A DNA stretch of 64,000 bases from Proteles cristata cristata (Eukaryota > Chordata > Mammalia > Carnivora > Hyaenidae), in assembly GCA_017311185.1 (NCBI GenBank), contig JAESUZ010005166.1, forward strand, positions 496,001 to 560,000, read 5' to 3'. Made by a program: the position numbers and the translations under genes. The notes below the pieces were generated by a model. It was given only the letters and a program-made list of their open reading frames with translations, made no database searches and had not been told where the DNA came from. Positions 1 to 12,220 of the stretch are shown here, piece after piece. Position 1 is the stretch's first letter. Each line of letters starts with the position of its first letter.

Positions 1-1049
1 CTGGGCAGAAGTCTTAACCCCTGAGGCAATGGGAGACATCAGTCTTGTCTTCTAAAATAATGCCCCAGGACCTGTGGTGCAGAAGCAGCCCTACCAATCC
101 CTGAATCATGTTTAAATGTCATACAGGTAAGGCCCCAACTTGTTTTCTTGAAGAATAATGTTCACAATGCAATAGTTCTACTGTTCCATTCTGTAGAATC
201 CCAGAAGTTCAAGTCTTCCTTCATTTTGTTCCATGTTTGTCCCTTTTGTCCAAGCTGGAAGTATTTTCTGCTGGCATAGACCCATCTTTATTTCTGGCTT
301 CTACTTATATCCATGAGTAATCTCTTTATGGAATTATTGCATCACCAAGCCACATTTCTGATAGCCTCTCCAGGAAAACTTCTGTGTTTTTTTGTAATAC
401 GAATAGGTTGAGAATTTTACCAGTCTTCAAGTTCTGGCCCATTCTCCTTAACAGTTCCTTCAATTTATCTTTCTCCTCTAGCACTGTATTATAAGCACAG
501 AGGCAGAAACGGGCTGCACCTTGAACACTTCACTTAGAAATCTTTTCAGCTAGGGGCGCCTGGGTGGCTTAGTCGGTTAAGCGTCCGACTTTCGCTTAGG
601 TCATGATCTCGCGGTTCGTGGGTTCGAGCCCGCGTCGGGCTCTGTGCTGACTGCCAGCTCAGAGCCTGGAGCCTGTTTCAGTCTGTGACTCCCTCTCTCT
701 CTGACCCTCCCCTGCTCACGCTGTCTCTCTCTCTCTCCTAGAAATAAATTAAAAAAAAAAAGAAAAGAAAAGAAATCTTTTCAGCTAAATATCCATGTTC
801 ATCACTTGCAACTTCTACTTTCCACACACCACTAGGAGACAATTCAGACAAATTCTTTGATACTATATAACAAACATCATCTTTCCTATTGTTTCAATAA
901 TTAATTCTCCATTTCTGTATGAGATTTCACACAGAAACCCACCATTACCATTCATGTTCCCACCAACAATCTCTTCAAGGCAATCTAGACTTGTTTTGGC
1001 ATTCTTTTTAAACCTCTATTATCCAGCTTCTAACTATTTTCCAGTTCTA
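1..1049 (-). mobile_element. ERVL-MaLR internal sequence, old, minus strand
   Basis: From roughly base 120 to 1049, and again at 1866-1918, the sequence resembles the internal part of mammalian MaLR elements (THE1/MLT1 type) read on the minus strand. One landmark is the stretch around 500-560 about an aggregate of cysteine-poor, stop-filled frames with no usable ORF. It leads directly into the MaLR LTR at 1919-2316. It is split by SINE 553-770 and by the solo LTR at 1054-1861. Family assignment is from memory of the consensus. Confidence 0.55.
553..770 (+). mobile_element. Felid SINE, young subfamily
   Basis: tRNA-derived SINE with head, A box, B box (GGTTCGAGCCC-like), CT-rich body and A-rich tail. 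It is flanked by a perfect 17-bp TSD (AGAAATCTTTTCAGCTA) at 536-552 and 771-787. It carries the marks of the youngest copies here: 'GCTTAGTCGG', 'CTTTCGCTTAGG', and a body ending 'CTCCTAGAAATAAAT'. One base is missing in the B box. Confidence 0.95.
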
Positions 1050-1053
1050 AAAC

Positions 1054-1861
1054 TGTTGTGCCCGAATCACGAGTCCCAGAGACCTCCAAGGAGCCGGCAC
1101 CGATCCAAGTACCAAAGGGTCTTTATTACAAGCTCGAGCAGGGGTTGGGGCGCCTGGGTGGCTTAGTCGGTTAAGCGTCTGACTTTCGCTTAGGTCATGA
1201 TCTCGCAGTTCGTGGGTTCGAGCCCCGCGTCGGGCTCTGTGCTGACTACCAGCTCGGAGCCTGGAGCCTGTTTCAGTCTGTGACTCCTTCCCTCTCTGAC
1301 CTTCCCCTGCTCACGCTGCTCACGCTGTCTCTCTCTCTCCTAGAAATAAATAAAACATTAAAAAAAAAAAAAAAACAAGCTCGAGCAGGGGCTCACCAGC
1401 CTGCCGGTGTCATGGCAGCAACGTGAAGCCAAGAACAATAGCGAACAGGGTTTTTAAGGAGTAAGGGATGGGGGTGTTACAGTACACGTAGCATCATCAC
1501 ATAAGCACCAATTACAATTACAGCTTCGACCATTCAGTGTCTGTGAGGTGTTCATTACTTTTGGTGGGACCCAGTCATGACTTTTGAGAATCCTTTGAAA
1601 ATGACCAATTGTGAGGTGAGTTCAAAGGGCCCACATGGGGTTCAGACAAGCAGTGAGAAATTGGCTACTTTGTATCTGCAGTTTCCAGCCTCGACTCAGA
1701 CCATAGGAATGTTTCTATTTTTTTTTTTTTCTTTTTGATTAGCTGAACTGAGGGCGGTCTGAGGATGGCTTGAACAGTCTGAGGCTTTTCCTGGGACTGG
1801 AACTGGGGCTACATGCAGCCTGAGGTTTCTCTTAATGGAGGACTTAATTTTTGGCTCTTCA
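1054..1861 (-). mobile_element. Solo LTR, retroviral (probably class I), containing a SINE
   Basis: Read on the minus strand, this begins TGAAGAGCC (base 1861 downward), has an AATAAA poly(A) signal just before the CTCGAGCTTG/R-U5 part, and ends GGGCACAACA at 1054. A 4-bp TSD, AAAC, lies at 1050-1053 and 1862-1865. A 4-bp TSD and this U3/U5 style fit gammaretrovirus-like ERVs. It sits inside the older MaLR element, and SINE 1145-1374 is inserted within it, so the LTR without the SINE is about 0.56 kb. No internal viral sequence remains, which is the expected product of LTR-LTR recombination. Confidence 0.75.
1145..1374 (+). mobile_element. Felid SINE, young subfamily, inside the solo LTR
   Basis: Complete SINE with a perfect 17-bp TSD, ACAAGCTCGAGCAGGGG, at 1128-1144 and 1375-1391. 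It carries the same young-subfamily marks as SINE 553-770. It lies within the R/U5 side of the solo LTR 1054-1861, so it is younger than that LTR. Confidence 0.95.
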
Positions 1862-1918
1862 AAACCCCTTGCACAGTCTTAGATTTTCGTCACAGCAGTA
1901 ATTAACTTCTGCATGCCA

Positions 1919-2316
1919 AAATCTGTATTCATTTGCTAGGGCTGCCATAATAAAGCAGTACAGTCTGGGTGGCCTCAACAACAGTAACTTTTTCCTCACA
2001 GTGTTGAGGCTGGAAGATATCAAGGTGCTGGCAGGGTTCATTTCTCCTGGGGTCTCTATCTTTGGCTTGCTGATAGTTGCTTCCTTGCTATATTCTCACA
2101 TGGTCTTTTCTTGGTTTGTACAAAATTTCATGTCTCTCTTTTTTTTCTTATAAGGACACAAGTAATATTGGATAAGGACCAACCTTTATGACCTCATTTA
2201 ACCTTAATTACCTTTTGACATGCCCAATCTCTAAAAATTGTCACACCCTAAAGTACTGGGGGTTAGGGATCTAACAAATGAATGTTGGAGAGGGAAACAC
2301 TATTAAGTCCACAATA
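1919..2316 (-). mobile_element. MaLR LTR (MLT1-like), minus strand
   Basis: The segment starts TGTATTCATTTGCTAGGGCTGCC and ends near GTCCACAATA. This is the reverse complement of the familiar MLT1/MST LTR layout: TGTTGTGGAC..., then 'CCTTATAAGAAGA', then 'GGCAGCCCTAGCAAATGAATACA'. It is heavily diverged, so it is old. Its internal region continues to the left. Confidence 0.75.
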
Positions 2317-4070
2317 CTAAAAGAGACACTGGGAAATCATTCCTAGCACTGACAGACTCAAGAGCTGAGGTAAGCAGAGAGAAAAAACTAAAAGGAAGAT
2401 TGGGCAAGTCAACCTAAAATTTTGATCATGCTTGCTGCTCTTATACCACAATGACCCATTCAAAGACACTGACCTGCATTGATTCACCTCCATGAGTCAG
2501 ATTCAAGGGATACAGTAGCAAAAAAGGAGGCGTTAGAATCCAGTAGACATAGGGCAGGAATTACAGATCCCGCACTTACCAGCTATATTCATTAGCACAT
2601 TTATATCTTTAAGTAGGTTTCTTTGTTTCTTTTTAAGGACATGTAAACATGTTAGTTGTGTCCCAAATTTGTACCAGAAGTGAACGACTGTTCTCAGATT
2701 CACATTTTGTGAATGCTGAACTTCTCAGTGACCCTCAACTGTTGGGTAAGCCCACATATTGTATGCGCAAGCCAAAGTTACACTGGACAAGTTCGTTCAC
2801 CTTTTTCAACTTGATGTCTTCTTTGTAAAAAAAAAGAAATGTTCACATTAATAGACAGTAGTGAGAACTCCAGAAGATGACTCATGTAAGATGCCCACAA
2901 ACTAGTCAAGAACTCAATATATGTGTGTTCTTTCTCTCTTCTTAGTTTTCTAACTTTACAGTCTGCTTAGAGATGCTCTATGATCCATTTAATTTTCATT
3001 CATCAGGATGGCCAGGCCTCAGGGAATATGTCTAAACAGTTTACGAGCCCCTTGAATTGAAAACTTTATATTCATGTTCTTTACCTCTCCTAGGACAGGG
3101 CCTATTACATACTATGTACATTACAAATAACTGTCTAAACCAATAATTCTTTGCTTATTTATTCAATTATTTCTTACTCAAAATGAGTTAATATTGAAGT
3201 AGTTTCTTTTGCCAAAGTTTACAGAATTTCAATGTAAAAAATAAAAGAAATTGAAAAAAATTATGCTACATCAAAAAAATAATGTGCATTACCTTTCTTA
3301 GTTGCAAATGAAACAAAATGCTTGTTCAGATAAAGCCAAGACACATAAAAATTATGTATTACCATAAAATATATATTAAAAAGCAAATTATAAAAACGTG
3401 AAATAATTTACAGGTACGTTTTCAATGCAAAGACTTCAATATATTTGTAAAGTAAATTTTTCTATTTATACATAGTATTATTCCCACTTAGGGAGATTAA
3501 AGATATTTTACAAAATGTACTTTAATAATACAAAATAGCAAAATGGTAGACTGGGAAGCTACAAGCTCTTGTTTCCCTGTGGAAACATAAGCAGAAACTG
3601 TCCAAACTAACTGCAGAAAAATTCTGGAAAGCCATGAAAACAATCTAGTTATGACAGCTTAATGAAAGTCACCTTTACAACATCAGAGATTCATGGTCTT
3701 TTAACTGCTCTTGTCCCACCCTCACATGAAGTGTTAGTCTTGGCCTGGAAAAGCGGGCAGTCTAGTAACTCCCTCTCTTGAACCAGAGGGAAGAGTTGAC
3801 ATTCGTAAGTCACTGTATTTGACAGCTATCCAAAAGACTGGCATTTGTTTACCCTATTTCAGGTCTCAAGTGGAAAAGCAGAGGGCACTGTTTATGAAAT
3901 CTGCAAGGAGTCTACAGACTCACAAAACACCAGGGGCAAGAGATTAGGGTTGAGACATAAAAAAGACCATCTCAGCCCTAGACAAGGAGTGAGGCAAAAT
4001 TCTTCAAGGAATTAAGACATTTAAGCACCTGTGCATACAGAGTAATTGAGAAATTCAGAGGAAGGACAAG
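2317..4070. other. No gene or recognised repeat
   Basis: About 1.75 kb of AT-rich sequence with no ORF longer than chance and no SINE head or poly(A) tail that I recognise. It may hold very old, eroded repeats. Confidence 0.4.
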
Positions 4071-5058
4071 GTGAGACACAGGCTTAGAAAAGATCTGAGA
4101 ACAGGCATTTACTTCTGGCTGTTCTCAGGCTCACAGCAAGTACAGGTCATTGGTGAAAGGTTATATCAGTTTGGAAACAACCTGCCAAAACTGGTAGAGC
4201 AGGCTGTATTTCCAAATGCCTCATTTCTAACAACAACAAAAAAATCACAAGGCATATAAAGATGAAAACAAAGACCATTCACAAGAACAATGTATATTGA
4301 CAGAAACCTTCCTTGAGGACGCCCCGACGTTGGATGTACCAAACAATTCAGTAAAGCTGTTCTAAGTATGCTGAATTAACTAAAGAAAATGACTGTAAAT
4401 ATCTAAAGGAAATTGATGTGTGAACAAAATGAGAATATCAACAAAGAAAATATGAAAAGGAGCCAAAAAAATTCTGAAGCCAAAAAATAAATGACTAAGT
4501 GGAGAAGTTATCTATGGATATCAGGAGCAGATTTGACTACTCAGAAGAAATAGTAAGGAAATGTGAAGAAAAGACAACAAAAATAATTGAGTCCGAGAAA
4601 CAGAATGAAGAAAAATAAACACAGCCTAACAGATTTCTGGGTTGCTATCAAGTGGCCATTATATGCATTATGGGAATCTCATAAGATTAAAAGAGAAAAA
4701 GTAGCAAAAAATATATTTGAAAAAATAATGACTAAAACTTTCTAAATTTGATGAAAGACAAGAATGTATAATCCAGGGAGCTCAGCAAACTCCACATTGG
4801 ATAAATACAAAATAAACCAAATAGACACATCATAACAAAGCAAAAAACAAAAGACAAAGGCAAGTAAAACATCTTGAAGGCACCAAGAGGAAAGTTATTT
4901 GTCATATACAAGGGCCCTTCAATCATATTGTCATTTGACTTCTCAATGAGAACCTCAGAATCCAGAAAGTAGTAGAATGATATATTTAAAGTGCTGAAAG
5001 ATAAAAACTGACAACCAAGAATTCTACATCTATAAAACTGTCCTTTGAAAGTAAAAGA

Positions 5059-5240
5059 GGGTGCCTGGGTGGCTCAGTCATTAAGCATCTGACTTTGGCT
5101 CAGGTCATGATCCCATAGTTCATGAGTTTGAGTCCCACATTGGGTGAGCTCAAGCCCCATTTGGGTGAGCCCACTTTTCTCTCTCTCTCTGTGTCCCTCA
5201 TTTACCTGCATCCTCTCTCTCAAAAAAAAAAAAAAAAAAA
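5059..5240 (+). mobile_element. Felid/carnivore SINE, older copy
   Basis: Head GGTGCCTGGGTGGCTCAGTC, then a degenerate B box, a CT tract and a poly(A) run. The inner part is slightly rearranged: 'GAGCTCAAGCCCCATTTGGGTGAGC' repeats the preceding phrase. It is more diverged than the young copies. Confidence 0.85.
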
Positions 5241-5908
5241 GGTAAAAAAAAAAAAAACAAGGCATCTCAGATAAGCAAAGGTTGAGGGAATTTATTACCA
5301 CATCTGCCCTAAAAGAAATGCTAAGGGGAGTTCTTCAGGTTAAAATAAAAACATACTTGATACAACTCAAAACCATATTGAGAAATAAACATCTCTCTTA
5401 AAAGTAAACAAGGAGCAAATATAAAAACCAGTATTACTGTCACTATAGTTTGAAATTCCTTTTTTTATTTTGTGTAGGATTAAAAGACACAAAAAATTTA
5501 CAAAAGTATGGTAGAGTGTACACAATGTAAACAGAGATTATCTGTGATATCAATAATATGAAATAGTGAGAGCAGATTTATACAGAAAAAGAAATTTTGT
5601 ATGTGATTGAAGTTAAACTGGTATCAATTAAAATTAAATGTAATAATTTTAGGACATTGTCTGTAGTCACCATGGTGAGCACAAGAAAATACAGAAAGAA
5701 TATACACAAAAAGAAATGAGAAAGAAATAAACACATATCATTACCAGAAAAATAAAAAACCGGAATTAAGGCAGTAGCAAAGAAAACAGGGACAAATGAG
5801 CTTTACAACATACAGAAAACAAACAGAAAAATGGGAAAAGTAAGCTTTTCTTTATCAGTAATACTTTAAATATAAATAGATTAAATTTTTCATTCAAAAG
5901 GCTGAGAC

Positions 5909-6145
5909 CAGGGGCGCCTGGGTGGCTTAGTCGGTTAAGTGTCCGACTTTTGCTTAGGTCATGATCTCACGGTTCATGGGTTCGAGCCACGCATCGGGCT
6001 CTGTGCTGACTGCCAGCTCAGAGCCTGGAGCCTGTTTCAGTCTGTGACTCTCTCTCTCTCTCTGACCCTCCCATGCTCACGCTGTCTCTTTCTCTCTCCT
6101 AGAAATAAATAAAAAATAAATAAATAACATTAAAAAAATTTTTTT
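5909..6145 (+). mobile_element. Felid SINE, young subfamily
   Basis: Complete SINE with a 13-bp TSD AAAAGGCTGAGAC at 5896-5908 and 6146-6158, inserted in the ORF2 part of the old L1. It has young-subfamily marks with a few substitutions. Confidence 0.93.
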
Positions 6146-6308
6146 AAAAGGCTGAGACTGGCAAAATGAATGAGTAAATATATTTTAAGTATATCCAATC
6201 TATAGTAGACTCACTTTAAATCTAAAGACACAAATAGGTTGAAAGTTAAAAGATGAAAAAAAATTTCACACAAATATGAACCAAAAGAGAACTAGGACTG
6301 GTATACAC

Positions 6309-6660
6309 TATGGTCTGAATGTTTGTGTGCCCTTCAAAATTCTTATGTTGAAATCTTGATTCACTATGTGACAGTATTAGGAAGTAGGGCTTTGGGGGAG
6401 GTGCTTAGGTCGTGACGGTGCTCATGAGTGGGATTAATATTTTATAAAAGACACCCCACACAGCTCCCTAGCCCTATCCACTATTGTGAGGACACAGCAA
6501 AGAGTTGACAGGCTGAAACCCAGAACAAAGCCTTCACCAGAACTGAACTATGCTGGCACTGTGAATTTAGATTTCCAGCCTCTGGAACTGAGACAGAAAT
6601 GTTGCTTATAAGCCACCCAGTCTTTGGTACTTTGTTATAGCAGACTGAATAGACTGAGAC
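6309..6660 (+). mobile_element. MaLR LTR (MLT1/MST-like), plus strand
   Basis: Starts TATGGTCTGAATGTTTGTGTG and runs through 'GGGATTAATATTTTATAAAAGAC', 'CCATCCACTATTGTGAGGACACAGC' (approximately) and 'ATAAGCCACCCAGTCTTTGG' to 'GCAGACTGAATAGACTGAGAC'. This is the well-known MaLR LTR order. L1 sequence flanks it on both sides, so it is an insertion into the old L1. Confidence 0.75.
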
Positions 6661-6734
6661 TCTATACTCCTATCAGATAAAATATATTTCTAGTCAAAAA
6701 CTTTTATAAATAACAGGATGTTTAATATTAAGAA

Positions 6735-7135
6735 AAGAGTATGGGGGATAAACTTAGGAATTCCCTGGGCTTGCACTGATGCATTTACAAGACATAAAGA
6801 ATTAGAAAGCTATAGGATGCTCACACCCAAGCTTGCGTAAACAAGATTAGGTAAATAGGTATAGAGAGAGGGGGGCATAGGCCCCAGTATGGAACAAAAG
6901 AATATGAGGTAAACAAGATTAGGTATTCAGGGGGATACGACCTCCCCCCAACTTAGTACAATAGCAGAAAGCTGCTTTCATAGGAAGGAAGGACCAAATT
7001 AGGTAAAGAGGTAAATAGGGCTATAGACTGCTCCATGGCAAAGTTGCCCAGAGCAGTGCAACTTGGGATAACACAACTGATTACAGAGAAGTAAAAGGTA
7101 TTATAACAGAATACTATTAACTAATGTATCCACCT
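6735..7135. repeat. Unclassified block inside the old L1, with internal repeats
   Basis: About 400 bp that does not read as L1. It contains the phrase GTAAACAAGATTAGGTA twice (about 6836 and 6909) and a related AAATTAGGTAAAGAGGTAAATAGG at about 6994. L1 sequence resumes near 7140. It may be part of an LTR, or a local expansion. Confidence 0.35.
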
Positions 7136-7274
7136 AAAGGGGATAACAAGATTAAATAAATATATTCCTAGAAGAAACTAATCTACCAAAATCAATCATA
7201 AAGAAATATAAAATCTAAATAATTCTATACGCAGTAAGGATACTGAATCAGTAATCAAAATGTGGCAACAAACA

Positions 7275-7494
7275 GGGGCGCCTGGGTGGCTTAGTCGGTT
7301 GAGCATCCGACTTTCACTTAGGTCATGATCTCGCGGTTCATGGGTTCGAGCCCCGCGTCGGGCTCTGTGCTGACTGCCGGCTCAAAGCCTGGAGCCTATT
7401 TCAGAGTCTGTGTCTCCCTCTCTCTCTGACCCTCCCCTTCTCATGCTGTCTCTCTCTCTCGCTCTCTCCTAGAAATAAATAAAAATATTTTTTA
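7275..7494 (+). mobile_element. Felid SINE, young subfamily
   Basis: Complete SINE with a perfect 18-bp TSD, AAAATGTGGCAACAAACA, at 7257-7274 and 7495-7512. It is inserted in the old L1. Confidence 0.95.
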
Positions 7495-9370
7495 AAAATG
7501 TGGCAACAAACATAAAAGCCCAAGATAAAATGGTTTCACTGGTAATTCTACCAAACCTTGAAAGAGTTCAAATCAAATCTCAATTTTTTCCAAAGAACTG
7601 AAGAGGTAGAATACTTCCTAACTCATTCTCAGGGGCCAACATTACTCTGATACCAAATCCAGACAAGGATACTACATAGAAAACTACAGACCAATATCCA
7701 TTTTGAATATTGACAAAATAATTCACCACAGAATACTAAAAGGATACCTACCCCATGACTGAGATTTATTCCTGGAATGCAAGGACAGTTCAACATACAA
7801 AAATCAACTAATGTAATACACAACATTAACAGAATGATGGTGGGAAAACAGGTCATAAAAGAATTTGATAAAATCCAACACCATTTCATGATTTAAAAAA
7901 CTACCAACAAAATAGGAGGAGAAAGACTCTTCCTCAAGATAATAAAGTCTATGTGTAAAAAACCTAACTTAACATCATTCTCAATAGTGAAGGATGGAAA
8001 GCTTATCCCTTAAGATCAGAACTAGGAAAAGATGACCACTTTCACCCTTTCAATTCAATACAGTATCCAGAAGAATAATATAACAGAAAGGGGAGGGGGA
8101 GAGGCATACAGACTGGAAAAGAATAAATAAAATATTATCTGCTTGAAGATGATAAGATCTTATATAGAAAAATATCCAAAGATTCCACAAAACTGTTAGG
8201 GCTAATAAATAACTTCAATAAAGTATCAGGATACAAAATCAACATGTAAAAATTGGCTGTATTTATATACACTAACAATAGACATCCATAAATACAATGG
8301 AGAAGACAATTCCATTTACAACAGCATCAAAAACAAGACAATACTTAGGAATAGAGTTAACGAAGACATAGCTACAAAACATTTGTTAAAAGCAATTAAA
8401 GAAGGCATAAATAAATGAAAACACAGATGATGTTCATGGATGATGTTCATGTTCATGGATGAAAACACTCAATACTGTTGAGAAGTCAATACTATCCAAA
8501 ACGATCTATAGGTTCAGTGTCATCCCTATCAAAATGCCCATGACATTTTTTTTTTGGCAGAAATAGAAAAAAATAAATAAGAACATAATTTATTTTCTCT
8601 TAAATTTGATTTCAAAACTTTCTACAAAGCTTCAGCTGCAGTAATCAAAACAATTAAGTACTGACATAAGAAGGACAGTCATATAAATCAATGGAACAGA
8701 ACAGAGAGGCCAAGAATAAACTCTTGGTTTGGCCAAATGGTTTTAGAAAAGGGTGCCACGATCATTTAATAGGGAACTTTTTCAACAAGTGATGCTGAGA
8801 AAACTGTATATCTACCTGCAAAAGAAGGACTCGGAAACTGACCTCCCATGATACATAAAATTTAACTCAAAATGTATTAGAGACCTAAAGGTAAGAGCTA
8901 AAAATAAAAATATTAGAAGAAATTGCAAGAGAAAATCTTGTTTACACTGGATGTGGCAATGATTTCATAGATATGACACCAAAAGCACAGACAACAAAAG
9001 AAAATAGATATACTGGACTGCCTCAAAATTTAAAACATTTGTTCCCTTAGATACTGCCCTGAGCAACATATTTATGGATATTCTCCTTAGGCAAGGGAAA
9101 CAAAAGCAAACATCAACTATTGGGACTACACCAAAATAGAAAGCTTTTGAACAGGGAAGGAAACCATCAATAAAACAAAAAGGCAACCTAATGTATGGGA
9201 CAAGATATTTGCAAATAATATATCTGATAAGAGATTAATATCTTAAAAAAATAAGGAAATTAACACCAAAAACAGTCAATCCAAAATGGGCATTCTAAAA
9301 ATGGGCAGAAGACCTGAACAGTTTCCCAAAGACATACAGATGGCCAACAGACACATGAAAAGATGCTCAA

Positions 9371-9595
9371 CATGGGGTGCTTGGGTGGCTCAGTTGGTTG
9401 AGCATCTTATTCTGGCTCAGGTCATGATCTCACGGTTTGTGAATTCGAGCCCCATGTCAGACTCTGTGCTGACAGCTTGGAACCTGGAGCCTGCTTTGGA
9501 TTCTGTGTCGCCCTCTCTCTCTGCCCCTCTCCTGCTCATGCTCTATCTCCTCTCTCTCAAAAATAAGCATTAAACATTTTTTTATGTTTAATGCT
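9371..9595 (+). mobile_element. Felid SINE, older subfamily
   Basis: Head GGGGTGCTTGGGTGGCTCAG with 'GGCTCAGGTCATGATCTCACGG' and an AAATAAGCATTAAACATT tail. The 12-bp TSD AAAGATGCTCAA is at 9359-9370 and 9596-9607. Confidence 0.93.
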
Positions 9596-10307
9596 AAAGA
9601 TGCTCAAGATCAATAATCATCAAGGAAATGAATATCAAAACCACAAGAGATATCATCTCACACCAGTAAGAATGGCTAGTATCAAAAAGACAAGAAATAA
9701 TAACTACTGGTGAAGATGAGAAAAGGGAACCCTCATGCACTGTTGGTGGGAATGTAAACTGGTATAGCTACTAAGGAAAACAGTATGGAAATTCCTCAAA
9801 AAATTAAAAATGGAAATATCATATGATCCAGTAATTCCACTATTGGGTATTTACCAAGAGGGAAAAAAACACTAATTCTAAAAGATATAATCATTCCTAT
9901 GTTTACTGCAGCATTATTTACAATAGCCAAGATACGGAAGTCATTCCCACCAATAGATGAATGGATAAAGAAGTATCCATCAACAGATGAGTGGACACAC
10001 ACACACAATGGAATATTACCCAATCATAAAAAAAGGATGAAATCTTGCCATTTGCAACAACACGGATAGACCTAGAAGGTATTATGCTAAGTGAGCTACG
10101 TTAGACAGAGAAAGATAAATACCATATGATTTCACTTATATGTCAAGTCTAAGAAACAAAACAAGCAGAAAGAGACTCATAAATACAGAGGACAAACTGG
10201 TGGCTTAAGGGTAGGGGGTAGGGAGGAGGGGTATAGGCAAATAGATAAAAGGGGTAAAGAGATACAAACTTCTAGTAATAAAACAATTAAGTTATAGAGA
10301 GAAAAAG

Positions 10308-11253
10308 TGCTGGGAGCCCTACGGGCCTTGCTGGATGACAGTCACAGTGAGGAAATGGCAGTGTTTGCACAGCTCCTGCCATGAGAAACGAAAACTGGTA
10401 TCTCCTTCTGCTACTACTGGCTCATGTTGGAAATGAGGCTGCTGGTATTGACCAGGCCTCACAATATTCCATATCAGACCAATATTCCCCACACAGATTG
10501 CTCATGAGGAAAAGTATATTCCTGCCTTTTCAAAAGAGATTTCAGATGAAAACATTGTGGATGACTGTTAAAAGGCTCCTCCTATGGGCCTTGCAGATCC
10601 AAGACTCACATAATAAAGGGGGCTAATAACACGAGTTACAATTGAATCTGGCCCTGAGACAGAGACTGATTTAGAGTTAAGGCAGATACCCACCCGCAAC
10701 CAATTGTTTCTGCTTCGAGCACTGCCCTCCCCCCGCAAGGCATTTGTTATCAGTATTTGGACTGACTTATTCTGGCCTTGAATATTGCCCCCTGTGAAGG
10801 AACCTATTGAGGAACTTCTTTTGTGATTATGGGGGCAGAGGTGTTTCCTGAAAGACCTGTTGTGACCCCTGCTCACAAAGAAGTAACTTCATCCTTTTTA
10901 TGCTAAAAACCTTGTCTTGTATGTTAAAGATACCTTCTCTCCCCATAGGATAAGCATCTAAATCCTCTACCTCAATCACTATTGATAAAGGTTATGCAGG
11001 AGTCTTCTACAAATCTATGTTCTGGGAAATTCTTACATATCAAAGAAGTTTGTCACCAGAAATCATTGCTAAGGCAAATGCCACTTCTATGCCATCCCCC
11101 AGACACTTAATTATAAAATAAAGTTGAGCCCCAGTCAGAGCGGAGATGCCTGCCTGGTGACCAGAAAGACTCTCGGGCCTCTCTCATCCCTCCCTCGCAG
11201 ACACCGTCCATCCTTCAGGGACCCCTGGCCCCGGCCGGAGCCAGTCTCCAACA
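10308..11253 (+). mobile_element. Solo LTR, 946 bp (family A), inserted in the old L1
   Basis: Begins TGCTGGGAGCC and ends CCAGTCTCCAACA, with a perfect 6-bp TSD AAAAAG at 10302-10307 and 11254-11259. An AATAAA-type signal (TAAAATAAAG) lies near 11117, shortly before the 3' part. The flanking L1 sequence joins up if the LTR is removed. The LTR at 16597-17643 is a clear relative: their first 330 bp and last 120 bp match closely. A 6-bp TSD fits class II (betaretrovirus-like) ERVs. No internal viral sequence is left. Confidence 0.85.
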
Positions 11254-11430
11254 AAAAAGTACAGTATAGGGAATATAGTCAATACTATAATAATATTGAT
11301 GGTGACAGCTGACGAATACACTTACTGTGGTAAGCACTGAGTAATGTACAGTTGTCAAACCAATATGTTGTACACCTGAAACTCATATGACATTGTATAT
11401 TATACTACAATAAAAAAGTAGATTTCAAGA

Positions 11431-11627
11431 AAAAAAAATTTAAGTTTATTTTTGAGACAGAGGGTACGGGGAAGGATTTGAAGCAGGCTCCACACTGAAG
11501 AGCAGAGAGCCCAACAAGGGGTTCAAGCCCACAGAGATCATGAAAGTGATACAATCAAGATCACACCTTGAGATCATGACCTGGGCCGAAGTCAGGGGCT
11601 TAACCAACTGGGCTACCCAGGCACTCC
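11431..11627 (-). mobile_element. Carnivore SINE, old, minus strand
   Basis: Reverse-complement order: A-rich tail on the left, 'GTTCAAGCCC' B-box region, then 'CTACCCAGGCACTCCC' head on the right. It is diverged, with a partial internal duplication of the 'GAGATCATGA' part. It begins at the 3' tail of the old L1. Confidence 0.8.
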
Positions 11628-11682
11628 CAAAGAAAAAACTGAAATATATTTCTTGTAAATAGCTTTTTCTGTCTTGTTGTAG

Positions 11683-11879
11683 TTTATTTATTTATTTTGA
11701 GAGTGAGTGAGAATCGGGGAGGGGGGGCAGGGAGAAAGAGAAAGAGAATGAGAGAGAATCCCAAACAGGCTCCTCACTGTCAGCACAGAGCCCAATATGG
11801 GGCTCAACCTCATGAACTGTGAGATCATGATCCGAGCAGAAGTCAAACACTCAACCAACTGAGCCACCCAGGCACTCCC
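11683..11879 (-). mobile_element. Carnivore SINE, minus strand
   Basis: TTTATTTATTTATTTTGAGAG tail on the left, CAGCACAGAGCCC and GATCATGATC in the middle, and GAGCCACCCAGGCACTCCCC head on the right. It is moderately diverged. Confidence 0.85.
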
Positions 11880-12071
11880 CAAAGAAAGTTTTAAACATTC
11901 GTGTATCAGAGGACACTATCAAGAGCATGAAATAAAAACTCACAAAATGGGAGAAAATAACTGCAAATCGTATACCAGGGTTTTAATATCTAGAATATAT
12001 AAAATTAAAAACAAGGTTTATAAAGAATTTTCAGCATGATATGAAGAGGCATGTGGAAATTAATAGAAATT

Positions 12072-12220
12072 TAGGGTGGCTCGATTTCAGCTCAGGTCTC
12101 ATGATTTGTGAGTTTGACCTCCAGATCAAGGCTCTGCTTGGGATTCTGGCTCCCCCTCTCTCTGCCCTTCCTTGTACTCATGCTTGCTCTCTCTCTTTCT
12201 CAAAAATAAACATTTAAAAA
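12072..12220 (+). mobile_element. Carnivore SINE fragment lacking its head
   Basis: Starts inside the tRNA-like part (AGGGTGGCTCGATTTCAGCTCAGG), then has the CT-rich body and CAAAAATAAACATTTAAAA tail. About 25 bp of the head is missing or deleted. Confidence 0.75.

Larger units (their letters stand above)
4270..11430 (+). mobile_element. Old LINE-1, plus strand, multiply interrupted
   Basis: Pieces of one ancient L1 follow in the expected order. The end of ORF1 and the start of ORF2 lie at about 4270-5900 (around 4745-5040 the ORF1/ORF2 junction region is recognisable). The endonuclease region is at about 5840-6310, the reverse-transcriptase region from 7510 onward, the C-terminal ORF2 region at 9200-10130, and the 3' end at 11254-11430 with a final A-rich run. 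All frames contain many stops. Insertions into it are SINEs (5059, 5909, 7275, 9371), a MaLR LTR (6309), an unclassified block (about 6735-7135) and the solo LTR 10308-11253. Confidence 0.7.

Noticed and set aside
554..660. tRNA genes at SINE heads
   Set aside because: The A and B boxes are those of tRNA-derived SINEs. The sequences do not fold into a complete tRNA with acceptor stem and lack the tRNA 3' end.
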